Shown here: positions 18,219-26,036 of the stretch, piece after piece
How the letters are laid out: every line of letters begins with the position of its first letter
How positions within the stretch are numbered: the first letter of the stretch is position 1
Origin: an uncultured Alphaproteobacteria bacterium
GTDB taxonomy: Bacteria > Pseudomonadota > Alphaproteobacteria > Rhizobiales > Aestuariivirgaceae
Reading direction: 5' to 3'
Assembly: GCA_937872985.1 (NCBI GenBank)
Contig: CALMUW010000087.1
Coordinates: 26,302-90,301 of the forward strand
Length of the DNA: 64,000 nucleotides
Program-made: the position numbers and the translations under genes
Notes under the pieces: model-generated
What the model was told of the DNA's origin: nothing
Databases searched by the model: none
Seen by the model: only the letters and a program-made list of their open reading frames with translations

Positions 18219-18811
18219 CAGCCTGACAGCGTGCCTTTGGTGGAGGGAATGCGGTCCTTCTGGCGCGGGTCGATCTCCACCGCATCGCGCAGGCTGCGGG
18301 CCACCGCCTTGAAGCAGCTTTCAGCGATATGGTGGCAATTGCCGCCATAGAGAGTTTCCAGATGCAGCGTGATCCCGGCATTCATGGCCAGAGCCTGAAA
18401 GAACTCGCGCACCAGTTCGGTGTCAAAACTGCCGATCTTGGCGCGGCTGAAGTCGGCCTTGAACACGAGGTAAGGCCGGCCCGACACGTCAATGGCCGCG
18501 CGGGTCAGAACCTCGTCCATGGGAAGATGGCAGGAGGCATAGCGGCGGATGCCCTTGCGGTCGCCCAGCGCCTGGTTCAGCGCCTGACCCAGGGCAATGC
18601 CAACATCCTCCACCGAGTGGTGATCGTCGATGTGGGTGTCGCCCCTGGCCTCAACCGTCATGTCGATGAGGGAATGGCGGGCAAGCTGGTCGAGCATGTG
18701 ATCGAAGAAACCCACCCCGGTCGCCATGGAGGACTGGCCGGTGCCGTCGAGGTTGACGGTGACGGAAATGGTGGTTTCGGTGGTCTTGCGGGTGATCACG
18801 GCCTGGCGCAT
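18218..18811 (-). CDS. hisB: Imidazoleglycerol-phosphate dehydratase
   Basis: HisB dehydrates IGP to imidazole acetol phosphate. The 197-residue monofunctional form has the metal-binding motifs [32 protein letters not shown] and [22 protein letters not shown]. There is no fused phosphatase, as expected outside Gammaproteobacteria. It is the first gene of the his operon, divergent from hslV. Confidence 0.98.
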   Translation of the reverse strand: MRQAVITRKTTETTISVTVNLDGTGQSSMATGVGFFDHMLDQLARHSLIDMTVEARGDTHIDDHHSVEDVGIALGQALNQALGDRKGIRRYASCHLPMDEVLTRAAIDVSGRPYLVFKADFSRAKIGSFDTELVREFFQALAMNAGITLHLETLYGGNCHHIAESCFKAVARSLRDAVEIDPRQKDRIPSTKGTLSG

Positions 18812-18901
18812 GGGAAGGCGTCCTTTCGGGCGCGCTCATAGCAGAATGGGGGGGATATGGCTATATTCGCCGCCGTCTCAGGGTTAGGAAAAGGGATGAG
18901 G

Positions 18902-18930
18902 CTTTTAATCGGGCCGCCCCCTTCCCATAT
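18902..18930 (+). promoter_or_regulatory. Possible RpoH-type promoter of hslVU
   Basis: CTTTTA at 18902 and CCCATAT at 18924 are separated by 16 nt, resembling alphaproteobacterial sigma-32 sites, though the -35 lacks the usual CTTG. An 8-bp inverted repeat GCCGCCCC/GGGGCGGC (18913-18938) overlaps the -10 region. HslVU is a heat-shock protease, which makes this placement sensible but unproven. Confidence 0.32.
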
Positions 18931-18964
18931 GGGGCGGCGTTAACCAGTACAGGCAGGGATTTCC

Positions 18965-19510
18965 ATGGGCGACATTCCGCAGTGGCACGGCACCACCATT
19001 CTCACCGTGCGCAAAAAGGGCAAGGTGGTGATTGCGGGCGATGGCCAGGTGAGCCTGGGCCAGACCATCATCAAGGGCAATGCGCGCAAGGTGCGGCCCC
19101 TGGGCACGGGCGGGGTCATTGCCGGATTTGCCGGGGCCACCGCCGACGCCATGACGCTGTTCGAGCGGCTGGAGGGCAAGCTGGAGCAATTTCCCACCCA
19201 ACTCACCCGGGCCTGCGTGGAAATGGCCAAGGACTGGCGCACCGACCGCTATTTGCGCCGGCTGGAAGCCATGATGATCGTGGCCGACCGGCAGGTTTCC
19301 CTCGTGCTCACCGGCACGGGCGATGTGCTGGAGCCGGAGAATGGCGTGACCGCCATCGGCTCCGGCGGCAATTATGCGCTGGCGGCGGCGCGCGCGCTCA
19401 TGGACAGCGATCTCGACGCCGAGACCATTGCCCGCAGGGCCATGGCCATCGCCGCCGACATCTGCGTCTATACCAATGGCAACCTCACCGTTGAAACGCT
19501 TGAAGCCTGA
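18965..19510 (+). CDS. hslV: ATP-dependent protease subunit HslV
   Basis: HslV forms the dodecameric peptidase core of the HslUV protease. The 181-residue protein carries a nine-residue propeptide before the catalytic Thr10 in HGTTIL, the [15 protein letters not shown] core and the [14 protein letters not shown] motif. hslU follows after 2 nt. Confidence 0.98.
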   Translation: MGDIPQWHGTTILTVRKKGKVVIAGDGQVSLGQTIIKGNARKVRPLGTGGVIAGFAGATADAMTLFERLEGKLEQFPTQLTRACVEMAKDWRTDRYLRRLEAMMIVADRQVSLVLTGTGDVLEPENGVTAIGSGGNYALAAARALMDSDLDAETIARRAMAIAADICVYTNGNLTVETLEA

Positions 19511-19512
19511 GC

Positions 19513-20808
19513 ATGACCGACTTTTCCCCCCGTGAGATCGTTTCCGAACTGGACCGCTACATCGTGGGCCAGACCGAGGCCAAGCGCGCCGTGGCCACCG
19601 CGCTCCGCAACCGCTGGCGGCGGCGGCAGATCGAAGGGCCCTTGCGCGACGAAGTGGTGCCCAAGAACATCCTGATGATCGGCCCCACCGGCGTGGGCAA
19701 GACCGAGATCGCGCGCCGGCTGGCGCGGCTGGCGCAGGCCCCCTTTCTGAAGGTGGAGGCCACCAAGTTCACCGAGGTCGGCTATGTCGGCCGCGACGTG
19801 GACCAGATCGTGCGCGATCTGCTGGAGGCGGGCATCGCCATGGTGAAGGCCGCGCGGCGCAAGGACGTGGCGGCACAGGCCCATCTGAACGCCGAAGGCC
19901 GCGTGCTGGAGGCGCTGGTGGGGGCCAATGCGTCGGAGGCCACGCGCGACAGCTTCCGCAAGAAGCTGCGCAACAGCGAGCTGGACGCGCGCGAGATTGA
20001 AATCCAGGTGGCGGACACGGGCCTGCCCGGCGGCTTTGATATTCCAGGCGGTCAGGCGCAGGTCATCAACCTGTCGGAAATGTTCGGCAAGGCCTTTGGC
20101 CAGCGCACCAAGGCGCGGCGCATGACGGTGAAGGCGGCGCACGAGGTGCTGCTGGCCGAGGAGAGCGACAAGCTGCTCGATCAGGACGCGGTGGTGCAGG
20201 AGGCGATTGCCGCGGTGGAGAACAACGGCATCGTCTTCCTCGACGAGGTGGACAAGATCTGCGCCCGCTCCGAACGCCAGGGCGCGGATGTGAGCCGCGA
20301 GGGGGTGCAGCGCGACCTGTTGCCCTTGATCGAGGGGACCACGGTTTCGACCAAATATGGCGCGGTGAAAACCGACCATATCCTGTTCATCGCCTCGGGT
20401 GCCTTCCACATCGCCAAGCCGTCGGACCTGCTGCCGGAGTTGCAGGGGCGGCTGCCCATCCGGGTTGAATTGAAGGCTCTGACCCAGGACGACTTCCGCC
20501 GCATCCTGACCGAGCCGGAGGCGAGCCTGATCAAGCAATATACCGCCCTCATGGCGACCGAGGGGGTGACGCTGACCTTCACCGCGGACGGCATCGCCGC
20601 CATTGCGCGCTATGCCTTCGAGATCAACGCCAGCGTGGAGAACATCGGGGCGCGGCGCTTGCAGACCATCATGGAGCGGGTGCTGGACGAGGTGAGCTAT
20701 ACCGCCACCGACCGCAGCGGCGAGACGGTGACGGTGGACGAGGGCTTTGTGACCAAGAACATCGGCGCCCTGGCCAAGAACGCGGACCTGTCGAAGTTCA
20801 TTCTTTAA
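19513..20808 (+). CDS. hslU: HslU ATPase/unfoldase subunit
   Basis: The 431-residue AAA+ protein unfolds substrates and feeds them to HslV. Walker A is residues 57-64 (GPTGVGKT), Walker B is [10 protein letters not shown], an I-domain lies in between, and the C-terminal tail ends NADLSKFIL as required for docking to HslV. The gene order hslV-hslU is canonical. Confidence 0.98.
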   Translation: MTDFSPREIVSELDRYIVGQTEAKRAVATALRNRWRRRQIEGPLRDEVVPKNILMIGPTGVGKTEIARRLARLAQAPFLKVEATKFTEVGYVGRDVDQIVRDLLEAGIAMVKAARRKDVAAQAHLNAEGRVLEALVGANASEATRDSFRKKLRNSELDAREIEIQVADTGLPGGFDIPGGQAQVINLSEMFGKAFGQRTKARRMTVKAAHEVLLAEESDKLLDQDAVVQEAIAAVENNGIVFLDEVDKICARSERQGADVSREGVQRDLLPLIEGTTVSTKYGAVKTDHILFIASGAFHIAKPSDLLPELQGRLPIRVELKALTQDDFRRILTEPEASLIKQYTALMATEGVTLTFTADGIAAIARYAFEINASVENIGARRLQTIMERVLDEVSYTATDRSGETVTVDEGFVTKNIGALAKNADLSKFIL

Positions 20809-20882
20809 GGTTTCACACGTCCCTCGCACGCAGATGTGGCGCGGGTTCCAAGCCTGTCGCCGTAACGACCATGAACTAGCCG

Positions 20883-21677
20883 TCAGCCCTTCAGGTCTTC
20901 CGGCCGTGGCATGGCGATCACGTTATAGCCGCCATCGACGTAGTGGATTTCGCCGGTGACGCCGCCGGAGAGGGGCGAGAGGAGATACATGCCGGCGTTG
21001 CCCACCTCTTCCAGCGAAACGGGGCGGCGCAGCGGCGAATGGTTCTGCTGGAAGGCGAACATGGCGCGCGCATCGCCAATGCCCGCGCCCGCCAGGGTGC
21101 GCATGGGGCCGGGCGAGAGCGCGTTGACCCGCAGGCCCATGGGGCCATAATCCGCCGCGAGATAGCGCACCGAGGCCTCCAGCGCCGCCTTGGCCACGCC
21201 CATGACGTTATAGTTCGGCATGGTGCGTGATGAGCCCAGGAAGGTCAGGGTCAAGGCCGCGCCGCCGGGGTTCATCATGGCGGCGGCGCGCTTCACCGCC
21301 TCGGTGAAGGCAAAACACGAAATCACCATGGTGCGCGAGAAATTCTCCCGCGTGGTGTCGGCATATTTGCCCTTGAGTTCGTTCTTGTCGGAGAAGGCGA
21401 TGGCATGGACGAGGAAATCAATGGTGCCCCATTCGCGCTTCAGCCCGTCAAAGGCGGCGTCCACGCTGTCGAGGTTCTCGACATCGCAATCATAGAGGAG
21501 CTTTGAGCCCAGGCTCTCCGCCAGGGGAGCGAGACGTCGGCCGAAGGCTTCGCCCTGATGGGTGAAGGCCAACTCCGCTCCCTGGGCGGCGCAGGCCTGG
21601 GCAATGCCCCAGGCCAGCGAATGATCGTTGGCCACCCCCATGATGAGGCCGCGCTTGCCCTGCATCACGCCGGTCAT
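20883..21677 (-). CDS. fabI: Enoyl-ACP reductase (NADH)
   Basis: FabI performs the last reduction of the fatty-acid elongation cycle. The 264-residue short-chain dehydrogenase has KRGLIMGVANDHSLAWGIA at the cofactor site and the Tyr-x6-Lys pair in NYNVMGVAKAALEASVRYLA. It is the third gene of fabA-fabB-fabI, 5 nt after fabB. Its C-terminus matches the FabI type rather than FabV or FabK. Confidence 0.97.
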   Translation of the reverse strand: MTGVMQGKRGLIMGVANDHSLAWGIAQACAAQGAELAFTHQGEAFGRRLAPLAESLGSKLLYDCDVENLDSVDAAFDGLKREWGTIDFLVHAIAFSDKNELKGKYADTTRENFSRTMVISCFAFTEAVKRAAAMMNPGGAALTLTFLGSSRTMPNYNVMGVAKAALEASVRYLAADYGPMGLRVNALSPGPMRTLAGAGIGDARAMFAFQQNHSPLRRPVSLEEVGNAGMYLLSPLSGGVTGEIHYVDGGYNVIAMPRPEDLKG

Positions 21678-21682
21678 GCGCG

Positions 21683-22897
21683 TCAGCCCTTCAGGCGCTG
21701 GAACACCAGCGTGGCATTGGTGCCGCCGAAGCCGAAGCTGTTGGACATCACCGTATCGATCCTGGCGTTGTCGACGCGCTGGCGCAGGATGGGAACACCT
21801 TCAAACTCGGGATCAAGCTCTTCGATGTTGGCGCTTTCGCACAGGAAGCCCTCCTGCATCATGAGGATGGAGTAGATGGCCTCCTGAACGCCGGTGGCCC
21901 CCAGCGAATGTCCGGTCAGGGACTTGGTGGAGGAGATGGGCGGGATATTGTCGCCGAAGACCTCGCGGATGGCCTCGATCTCCTTCTTGTCGCCCACCGG
22001 CGTCGAGGTGCCGTGGGGGTTGATGTAGTCCACCGTGCCCGTGACCGTTGACAGCGCCATCCTCATGCAGCGCACCGCTCCTTCCCCGGAGGGTGCGACC
22101 ATGTCATAGCCGTCCGACGTCGCGCCATAGCCCACCAGCTCGGCATAGATCCTGGCACCGCGCGCCCGGGCATGTTCCAGCTCCTCCAGCACGATGACGC
22201 CCGCGCCCCCGGCGATGACGAAGCCGTCGCGGTTCTTGTCATAGGCGCGCGAGGCCTTCTCCGGCGTGGCGTTGTATTTCGACGACATGGCCCCCATGGC
22301 GTCGAACAGCACCGACATGGTCCAGTCCAGTTCCTCGCCGCCACCGGCGAACATCACGTCCTGCTTGCCCCACTGGATCATTTCCGCCGCATTGCCGATG
22401 CAATGGGCCGAGGTGGCGCAGGCCGACGAGATGGAATAGTTGACGCCCTTGATGCCGAAGGGGGTGGCCAGCGTTGCCGAATTGGTGGAGGACATGGCGG
22501 CCGGCACGGCAAAGGGGCCAACGCGCTTCGGCCCCTTTTCGCGGGTGATGTCGGCGGCGGCAACCAGCGTCCGGGCCGAGGGGCCGCCCGAGCCCATGAT
22601 GATGCCGGTGCGCTCGTTCTTCACGTCCTTTTCCGCAAGGCCGGAGTCGGCAATGGCCTGCTGCATGGCGGCATAGTTCCAGGCGGCGCCATCGCCCATG
22701 AAGCGGCGGGCGCGGCGGTCCACCTGTTCGAGGTCGAAGGTGGGCCTGCCCTGGACCTGGCTGCGGAAGCCGTATTTCACATGGTCCTCGGCGGTGGTGA
22801 TGCCGGACCTGGCCTCGCGCAGGGAGACGATGACCTCGGCGGCATTGTTGCCGATGCAGGAGACAATACCGATTCCGGTGACGACGACGCGGCGCAT
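21683..22897 (-). CDS. fabB: Beta-ketoacyl-ACP synthase I
   Basis: The 404-residue condensing enzyme has the Cys-His-His triad: Cys160 in [10 protein letters not shown] and the two His in [11 protein letters not shown] and TGHSLGATG. Together with FabA it elongates cis-3-decenoyl-ACP and so controls unsaturated fatty-acid content. It lies 9 nt after fabA. Confidence 0.97.
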   Translation of the reverse strand: MRRVVVTGIGIVSCIGNNAAEVIVSLREARSGITTAEDHVKYGFRSQVQGRPTFDLEQVDRRARRFMGDGAAWNYAAMQQAIADSGLAEKDVKNERTGIIMGSGGPSARTLVAAADITREKGPKRVGPFAVPAAMSSTNSATLATPFGIKGVNYSISSACATSAHCIGNAAEMIQWGKQDVMFAGGGEELDWTMSVLFDAMGAMSSKYNATPEKASRAYDKNRDGFVIAGGAGVIVLEELEHARARGARIYAELVGYGATSDGYDMVAPSGEGAVRCMRMALSTVTGTVDYINPHGTSTPVGDKKEIEAIREVFGDNIPPISSTKSLTGHSLGATGVQEAIYSILMMQEGFLCESANIEELDPEFEGVPILRQRVDNARIDTVMSNSFGFGGTNATLVFQRLKG

Positions 22898-22906
22898 GGT
22901 GTTCCT

Positions 22907-23422
22907 TTATGCCTTTTCCGGTTCGAACAGACCGACCTTCATGTCGGTCACCTGATAGACGGTCTCGCCATCGGCCTTCATGATGCCGTTGGCGACCGCA
23001 AGCTTGAGCTTGCGCAGGATGAGGCGGGTCACATCGACCTCATAGGTGACGGTCTTGATCTTCGGCGTCACCATGCCGGTGAACTTCACCTCGCCCACGC
23101 CAAGCGCCCGGCCCTTGCCCGGTTCGCCCAGCCAGCCGAGATAGAAACCGGTCAATTGCCACAGGGCATCAAGGCCGAGACAGCCCGGCATGACGGGATC
23201 ACCGTGAAAATGGCAGGGGAAGAACCAGAGATCGGGCTTCACGTCCAGTTCCGCCACCACCTTGCCCAGCCCGGCGGAACCGCCGTCCCTGGCGATGTGG
23301 GTGATGCGGTCGAACATCAGCATGGGCGGCAGAGGCAATTGCGCGTTGCCCGGCCCGAACAGCTCGCCCCGGCCACAGGCCAGGAGTTCGTCATAGCGGA
23401 AATGGTCCTTCTGTGCCGACAT
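22907..23422 (-). CDS. fabA: 3-hydroxydecanoyl-ACP dehydratase/isomerase
   Basis: Starting at ATG 23422 (GGAGGGG upstream) gives 171 residues, the family length. Catalytic His71 in [13 protein letters not shown] and Asp85 in GCLGLDALW are present. FabA makes the cis double bond of anaerobic unsaturated fatty-acid synthesis. It is divergent from irr, a conserved Rhizobiales arrangement. Confidence 0.97.
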   Translation of the reverse strand: MSAQKDHFRYDELLACGRGELFGPGNAQLPLPPMLMFDRITHIARDGGSAGLGKVVAELDVKPDLWFFPCHFHGDPVMPGCLGLDALWQLTGFYLGWLGEPGKGRALGVGEVKFTGMVTPKIKTVTYEVDVTRLILRKLKLAVANGIMKADGETVYQVTDMKVGLFEPEKA

Positions 23423-23630
23423 GGAAACGGTCGCCCCTCCAAAACATCGTCTGTGCCGGTGGCCCGGCCCTGCCCCTCTTAACATGCCACTTTTCCGGGC
23501 AACACCCATTGTTCACCGGAATCAGCAGGGCTGTGACCTTGGCCAAAGGTTGAAAGTCCTTGGCTTTTGGCCGTTGTGTCCCGGCAGCGGGCAGGTCTGC
23601 CCCCTCCCGTCAAATGGGTCACTGAGGCAA

Positions 23631-23660
23631 TTGCATATGGGGGCCGGGTTGCGTTATAAT
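23631..23660 (+). promoter_or_regulatory. Promoter of irr, apparently leaderless
   Basis: TTGCAT (23631) and a perfect TATAAT (23655-23660) are 18 nt apart. The ATG of irr is at 23667, seven bases past the -10 box, where transcription would start. There is no room for a Shine-Dalgarno sequence. Confidence 0.55.
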
Positions 23661-23666
23661 GTCGCC

Positions 23667-24083
23667 ATGCCGACGACCCGCATTCACATCGAGAAGCTGC
23701 GCCAGGCGGGCCTGCGCCCGACGCGCCAGCGCGTGGCTCTGGCCCATCTCCTGTTCGGCGAGGGGGACCGGCACGTCTGCGCCGAGTCGCTCCATGCCGA
23801 AGCCATGTCCGGCAATGTGCGGGTGTCGCTGGCGACCATCTACAACACGCTGAACCAGTTCACGGCGGCGGGGCTGTTGCGCGAAGTGGCCATCGAAGGC
23901 GACCGCAGCTATTACGACACCAATACCTCGGACCATTTCCACTTCTTCCAGGCGGAAAACGGCGAGATGCTGGATATCGACGCCTCGAACCTGACCATCA
24001 CCGGTCTGCCGGATCTGCCGCCGGGCAAGGAAATCGACCGCATCGATGTGATCGTGCGGATCAAGGACGCCAAGCCGCAGTAA
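23667..24083 (+). CDS. irr: Iron response regulator Irr (Fur family)
   Basis: Irr is the haem-linked iron regulator of Rhizobiales, repressing or activating genes under low iron. The 138-residue protein has the Irr pattern: RQAGLRPTRQRVALAHLLFGEGDRH, the winged helix with SLATIYNTLNQFTAAGLL, and the His-rich DHFHFF (residues 89-94). The N-terminal haem regulatory motif (GCPWHDV) seen in Bradyrhizobium Irr is absent. The neighbour fabA supports the assignment over Fur or Zur. An upstream in-frame ATG at 23637 lies inside the promoter and is less likely as start. Confidence 0.9.
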   Translation: MPTTRIHIEKLRQAGLRPTRQRVALAHLLFGEGDRHVCAESLHAEAMSGNVRVSLATIYNTLNQFTAAGLLREVAIEGDRSYYDTNTSDHFHFFQAENGEMLDIDASNLTITGLPDLPPGKEIDRIDVIVRIKDAKPQ

Positions 24084-24103
24084 AATCACCTGACACCATG
24101 AAT

Positions 24104-24120
24104 GCCCGCCAGAAGCGGGC
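24104..24120. terminator. Weak hairpin between irr and the SH3 gene
   Basis: GCCCGC-CAGAA-GCGGGC followed by TTGCCATT lies between two convergent genes. The stem is only six pairs and the T-run is poor, so termination is uncertain. Confidence 0.35.
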
Positions 24121-24150
24121 TTGCCATTGGCGTGTTGACGGGAAAGAGGA

Positions 24151-24759
24151 TCAGTCCAGCTTTTCGCCGGGATAGACGCCCCAGAGCATGGCCTGCTCGA
24201 CATAGCCGTCATAGCCGCCGGTGGCGACCCGGCACCATTGCCCGTCGCAGGTATCGACCTCAACCTGCACACCTGAGGAGAGCTTGGCCACGTCCCCGGA
24301 GTCATTCCGGCTGGCCTGGCGCATGGCGGTGGTCTGGCCCTGCTTCCAGGGCGCCACCAGCGCGGTGCGCTTGCCGGAGAGCATGGCTTCGAGAATCCAG
24401 CCCTCGGCCCCCTCGCTGTCGCGGATGCGCCGCCAGCTATCCGACTCGGCAATGATCTCCACCGGCATGCCCTTGCGCTGGAACACCCAGGCCACGGGAT
24501 GATCGCTGGAGGGACCGCGGCGGACATTGACCTTTTCGGCCTTGAGCGACACGAAGCGCGGCAGGGGCAGGCCCGACGGGCCCAACTGGTCGGGCGGTGC
24601 CACCGAGCCGGTCTGGCTGCCGGCGGCGCGGGCGGCGGGAAGGCCGCCATCGGCGGGTTGCAGCAGCGACCAGGCCACGGCACCAGCGACCAGCAGGCAG
24701 GCGGCGGCAATGCCGATGGTGCCCCATCGCCGTTGCTGTTCGCCCTGCGCACCCACCAT
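24151..24759 (-). CDS. Membrane-anchored bacterial SH3-domain protein
   Basis: The 202-residue protein has an N-terminal membrane helix (about residues 13-33), a linker, and two bacterial SH3 modules: LKAEKVNVRRGPSSDHPVAWVF...WRRIRDSEGAEGWILEAML and a second ending WCRVATGGYDGYVEQAMLWGVYPGE. Such proteins are exported and often bind peptidoglycan. It is convergent with irr; in related genomes it sits beside a 2-hydroxyacid dehydrogenase, as here. Confidence 0.85.
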   Translation of the reverse strand: MVGAQGEQQRRWGTIGIAAACLLVAGAVAWSLLQPADGGLPAARAAGSQTGSVAPPDQLGPSGLPLPRFVSLKAEKVNVRRGPSSDHPVAWVFQRKGMPVEIIAESDSWRRIRDSEGAEGWILEAMLSGKRTALVAPWKQGQTTAMRQASRNDSGDVAKLSSGVQVEVDTCDGQWCRVATGGYDGYVEQAMLWGVYPGEKLD

Positions 24760-24899
24760 GGGTCTCTTTCCCGCTTGTGCCGCACCCGGATCAGCGTTTA
24801 CACCGCCTGCCGTGCGTTGCCAACTTTCACCCCATGACAGGCTTGGCCGGTCGGGGTTAAGATTGGGTCAACAGGCCAGAAGCCGGACCGGAGAATGCC

Positions 24900-25889
24900 A
24901 TGACCACACGGAAACCGCTCGTCATCGTGACCCGCAAACTGCCTGACGCGGTGGAGACCCGGATGATGGAGCTGTTCAACACCAGTCTGAACAGCGACGA
25001 TCACCCCATGAGCAAGGCGGAACTGGTGGAAGCGGTGAAGACCGCCGAGGTGCTGGTGCCCACGGTCACCGACCGCATCGACAAGTCCATCATCATGCAG
25101 GCCGGACCGCAGTTGAAGCTCATCGCCAACTTCGGCAACGGGGTGGACAACATCGACGTCGAGACGGCGATCACGCGCGGCATCACGGTGACCAACACGC
25201 CCGGCGTGCTCACCGAGGACACGGCCGACATGACCATGGCGCTGATCATGGCGGTGTTGCGCCGCGGCGCCGGGGGGGGGCAGGTCACCGGCCCGGACAA
25301 GCAGTGGCAGGGGGGCGCGGCCCCCAGGGTGGTGGGGGCGGCCCCCAGCCGGCAGCGGCTGGGCATCATCGGCATGGGGCGCATCGGCACGGCCCTGGCC
25401 CGCCGGGCCAAGGTCTTCGGCATGCAGATCCACTATCACAACCGCAAGCCCGTGAACGCCAGGCTGGCCGAGGAACTGGAGGCTACCTATTGGGAAAGCC
25501 TCGACCAGATGCTGGCCCGCATGGACATCGTCTCGGTCAATTGCCCGCATACGCCGGGCACCTATCACCTGCTGTCGGCGCGGCGGCTGAAGCTCATGAA
25601 AAAGGACGCCATCATCGTCAACACGGCGCGCGGCGAGATCATCGACGAGAATGCCATGGCGCGCATGCTGGAGGCGGGCGAGCTGGGCGGTGTCGGCCTT
25701 GACGTCTATGAGCACGAGCCGGCCATCAACCCGCGTCTGGTGAAGGCCAGGCAGGCGGTGCTCCTGCCGCACATGGGTTCGGCCACGCTGGAGGGCCGGG
25801 TGGACATGGGCGAGAAGGTCATCATCAACATCAAGACCTGGGTGGACGGCCACAAGCCGCCGGACCGGGTCTTGCCCGCCATGCTGTAA
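24900..25889 (+). CDS. D-2-hydroxyacid dehydrogenase (glyoxylate/hydroxypyruvate reductase type)
   Basis: The 329-residue protein has the D-isomer-specific dehydrogenase layout: substrate domain, NAD(P)-binding motif Gly158-x-Gly160-x2-Gly163 and the catalytic triad Arg244, Glu273, His291. It most resembles GyaR-type glyoxylate reductases. Residues 121-152 (25260-25355) are odd: the length is as in relatives, but many conserved residues are replaced by Gly/Ala in G- and C-homopolymer runs. This looks like poor base calling rather than evolution. Confidence 0.85.
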   Translation: MTTRKPLVIVTRKLPDAVETRMMELFNTSLNSDDHPMSKAELVEAVKTAEVLVPTVTDRIDKSIIMQAGPQLKLIANFGNGVDNIDVETAITRGITVTNTPGVLTEDTADMTMALIMAVLRRGAGGGQVTGPDKQWQGGAAPRVVGAAPSRQRLGIIGMGRIGTALARRAKVFGMQIHYHNRKPVNARLAEELEATYWESLDQMLARMDIVSVNCPHTPGTYHLLSARRLKLMKKDAIIVNTARGEIIDENAMARMLEAGELGGVGLDVYEHEPAINPRLVKARQAVLLPHMGSATLEGRVDMGEKVIINIKTWVDGHKPPDRVLPAML

Positions 25890-26036
25890 GCTTAGGGCAA
25901 CAGTTTCCCATTAATGGCTTTGGAGCACGTTCTCCGGCTCCGGGCGGTTGCCCTGCCGGGCGTCACCCGCTAAACCCATCCGCCAAAAGAGGGGCGCTCA
26001 TCAGCCGCCCCGCCAGAGCAACGGGACATCCTCATC
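25890..26036. other. glgP leader with inverted repeats
   Basis: The gap holds an 8-bp inverted repeat AGGGCAAC (25894) / GTTGCCCT (25947) enclosing smaller GGAG/CTCC pairs, and a 6-bp hairpin GGGGCG/CGCCCC (25991-26011) ending 25 nt before the glgP start. These could terminate the dehydrogenase transcript or regulate the glycogen operon; neither has a T-run. Confidence 0.3.
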
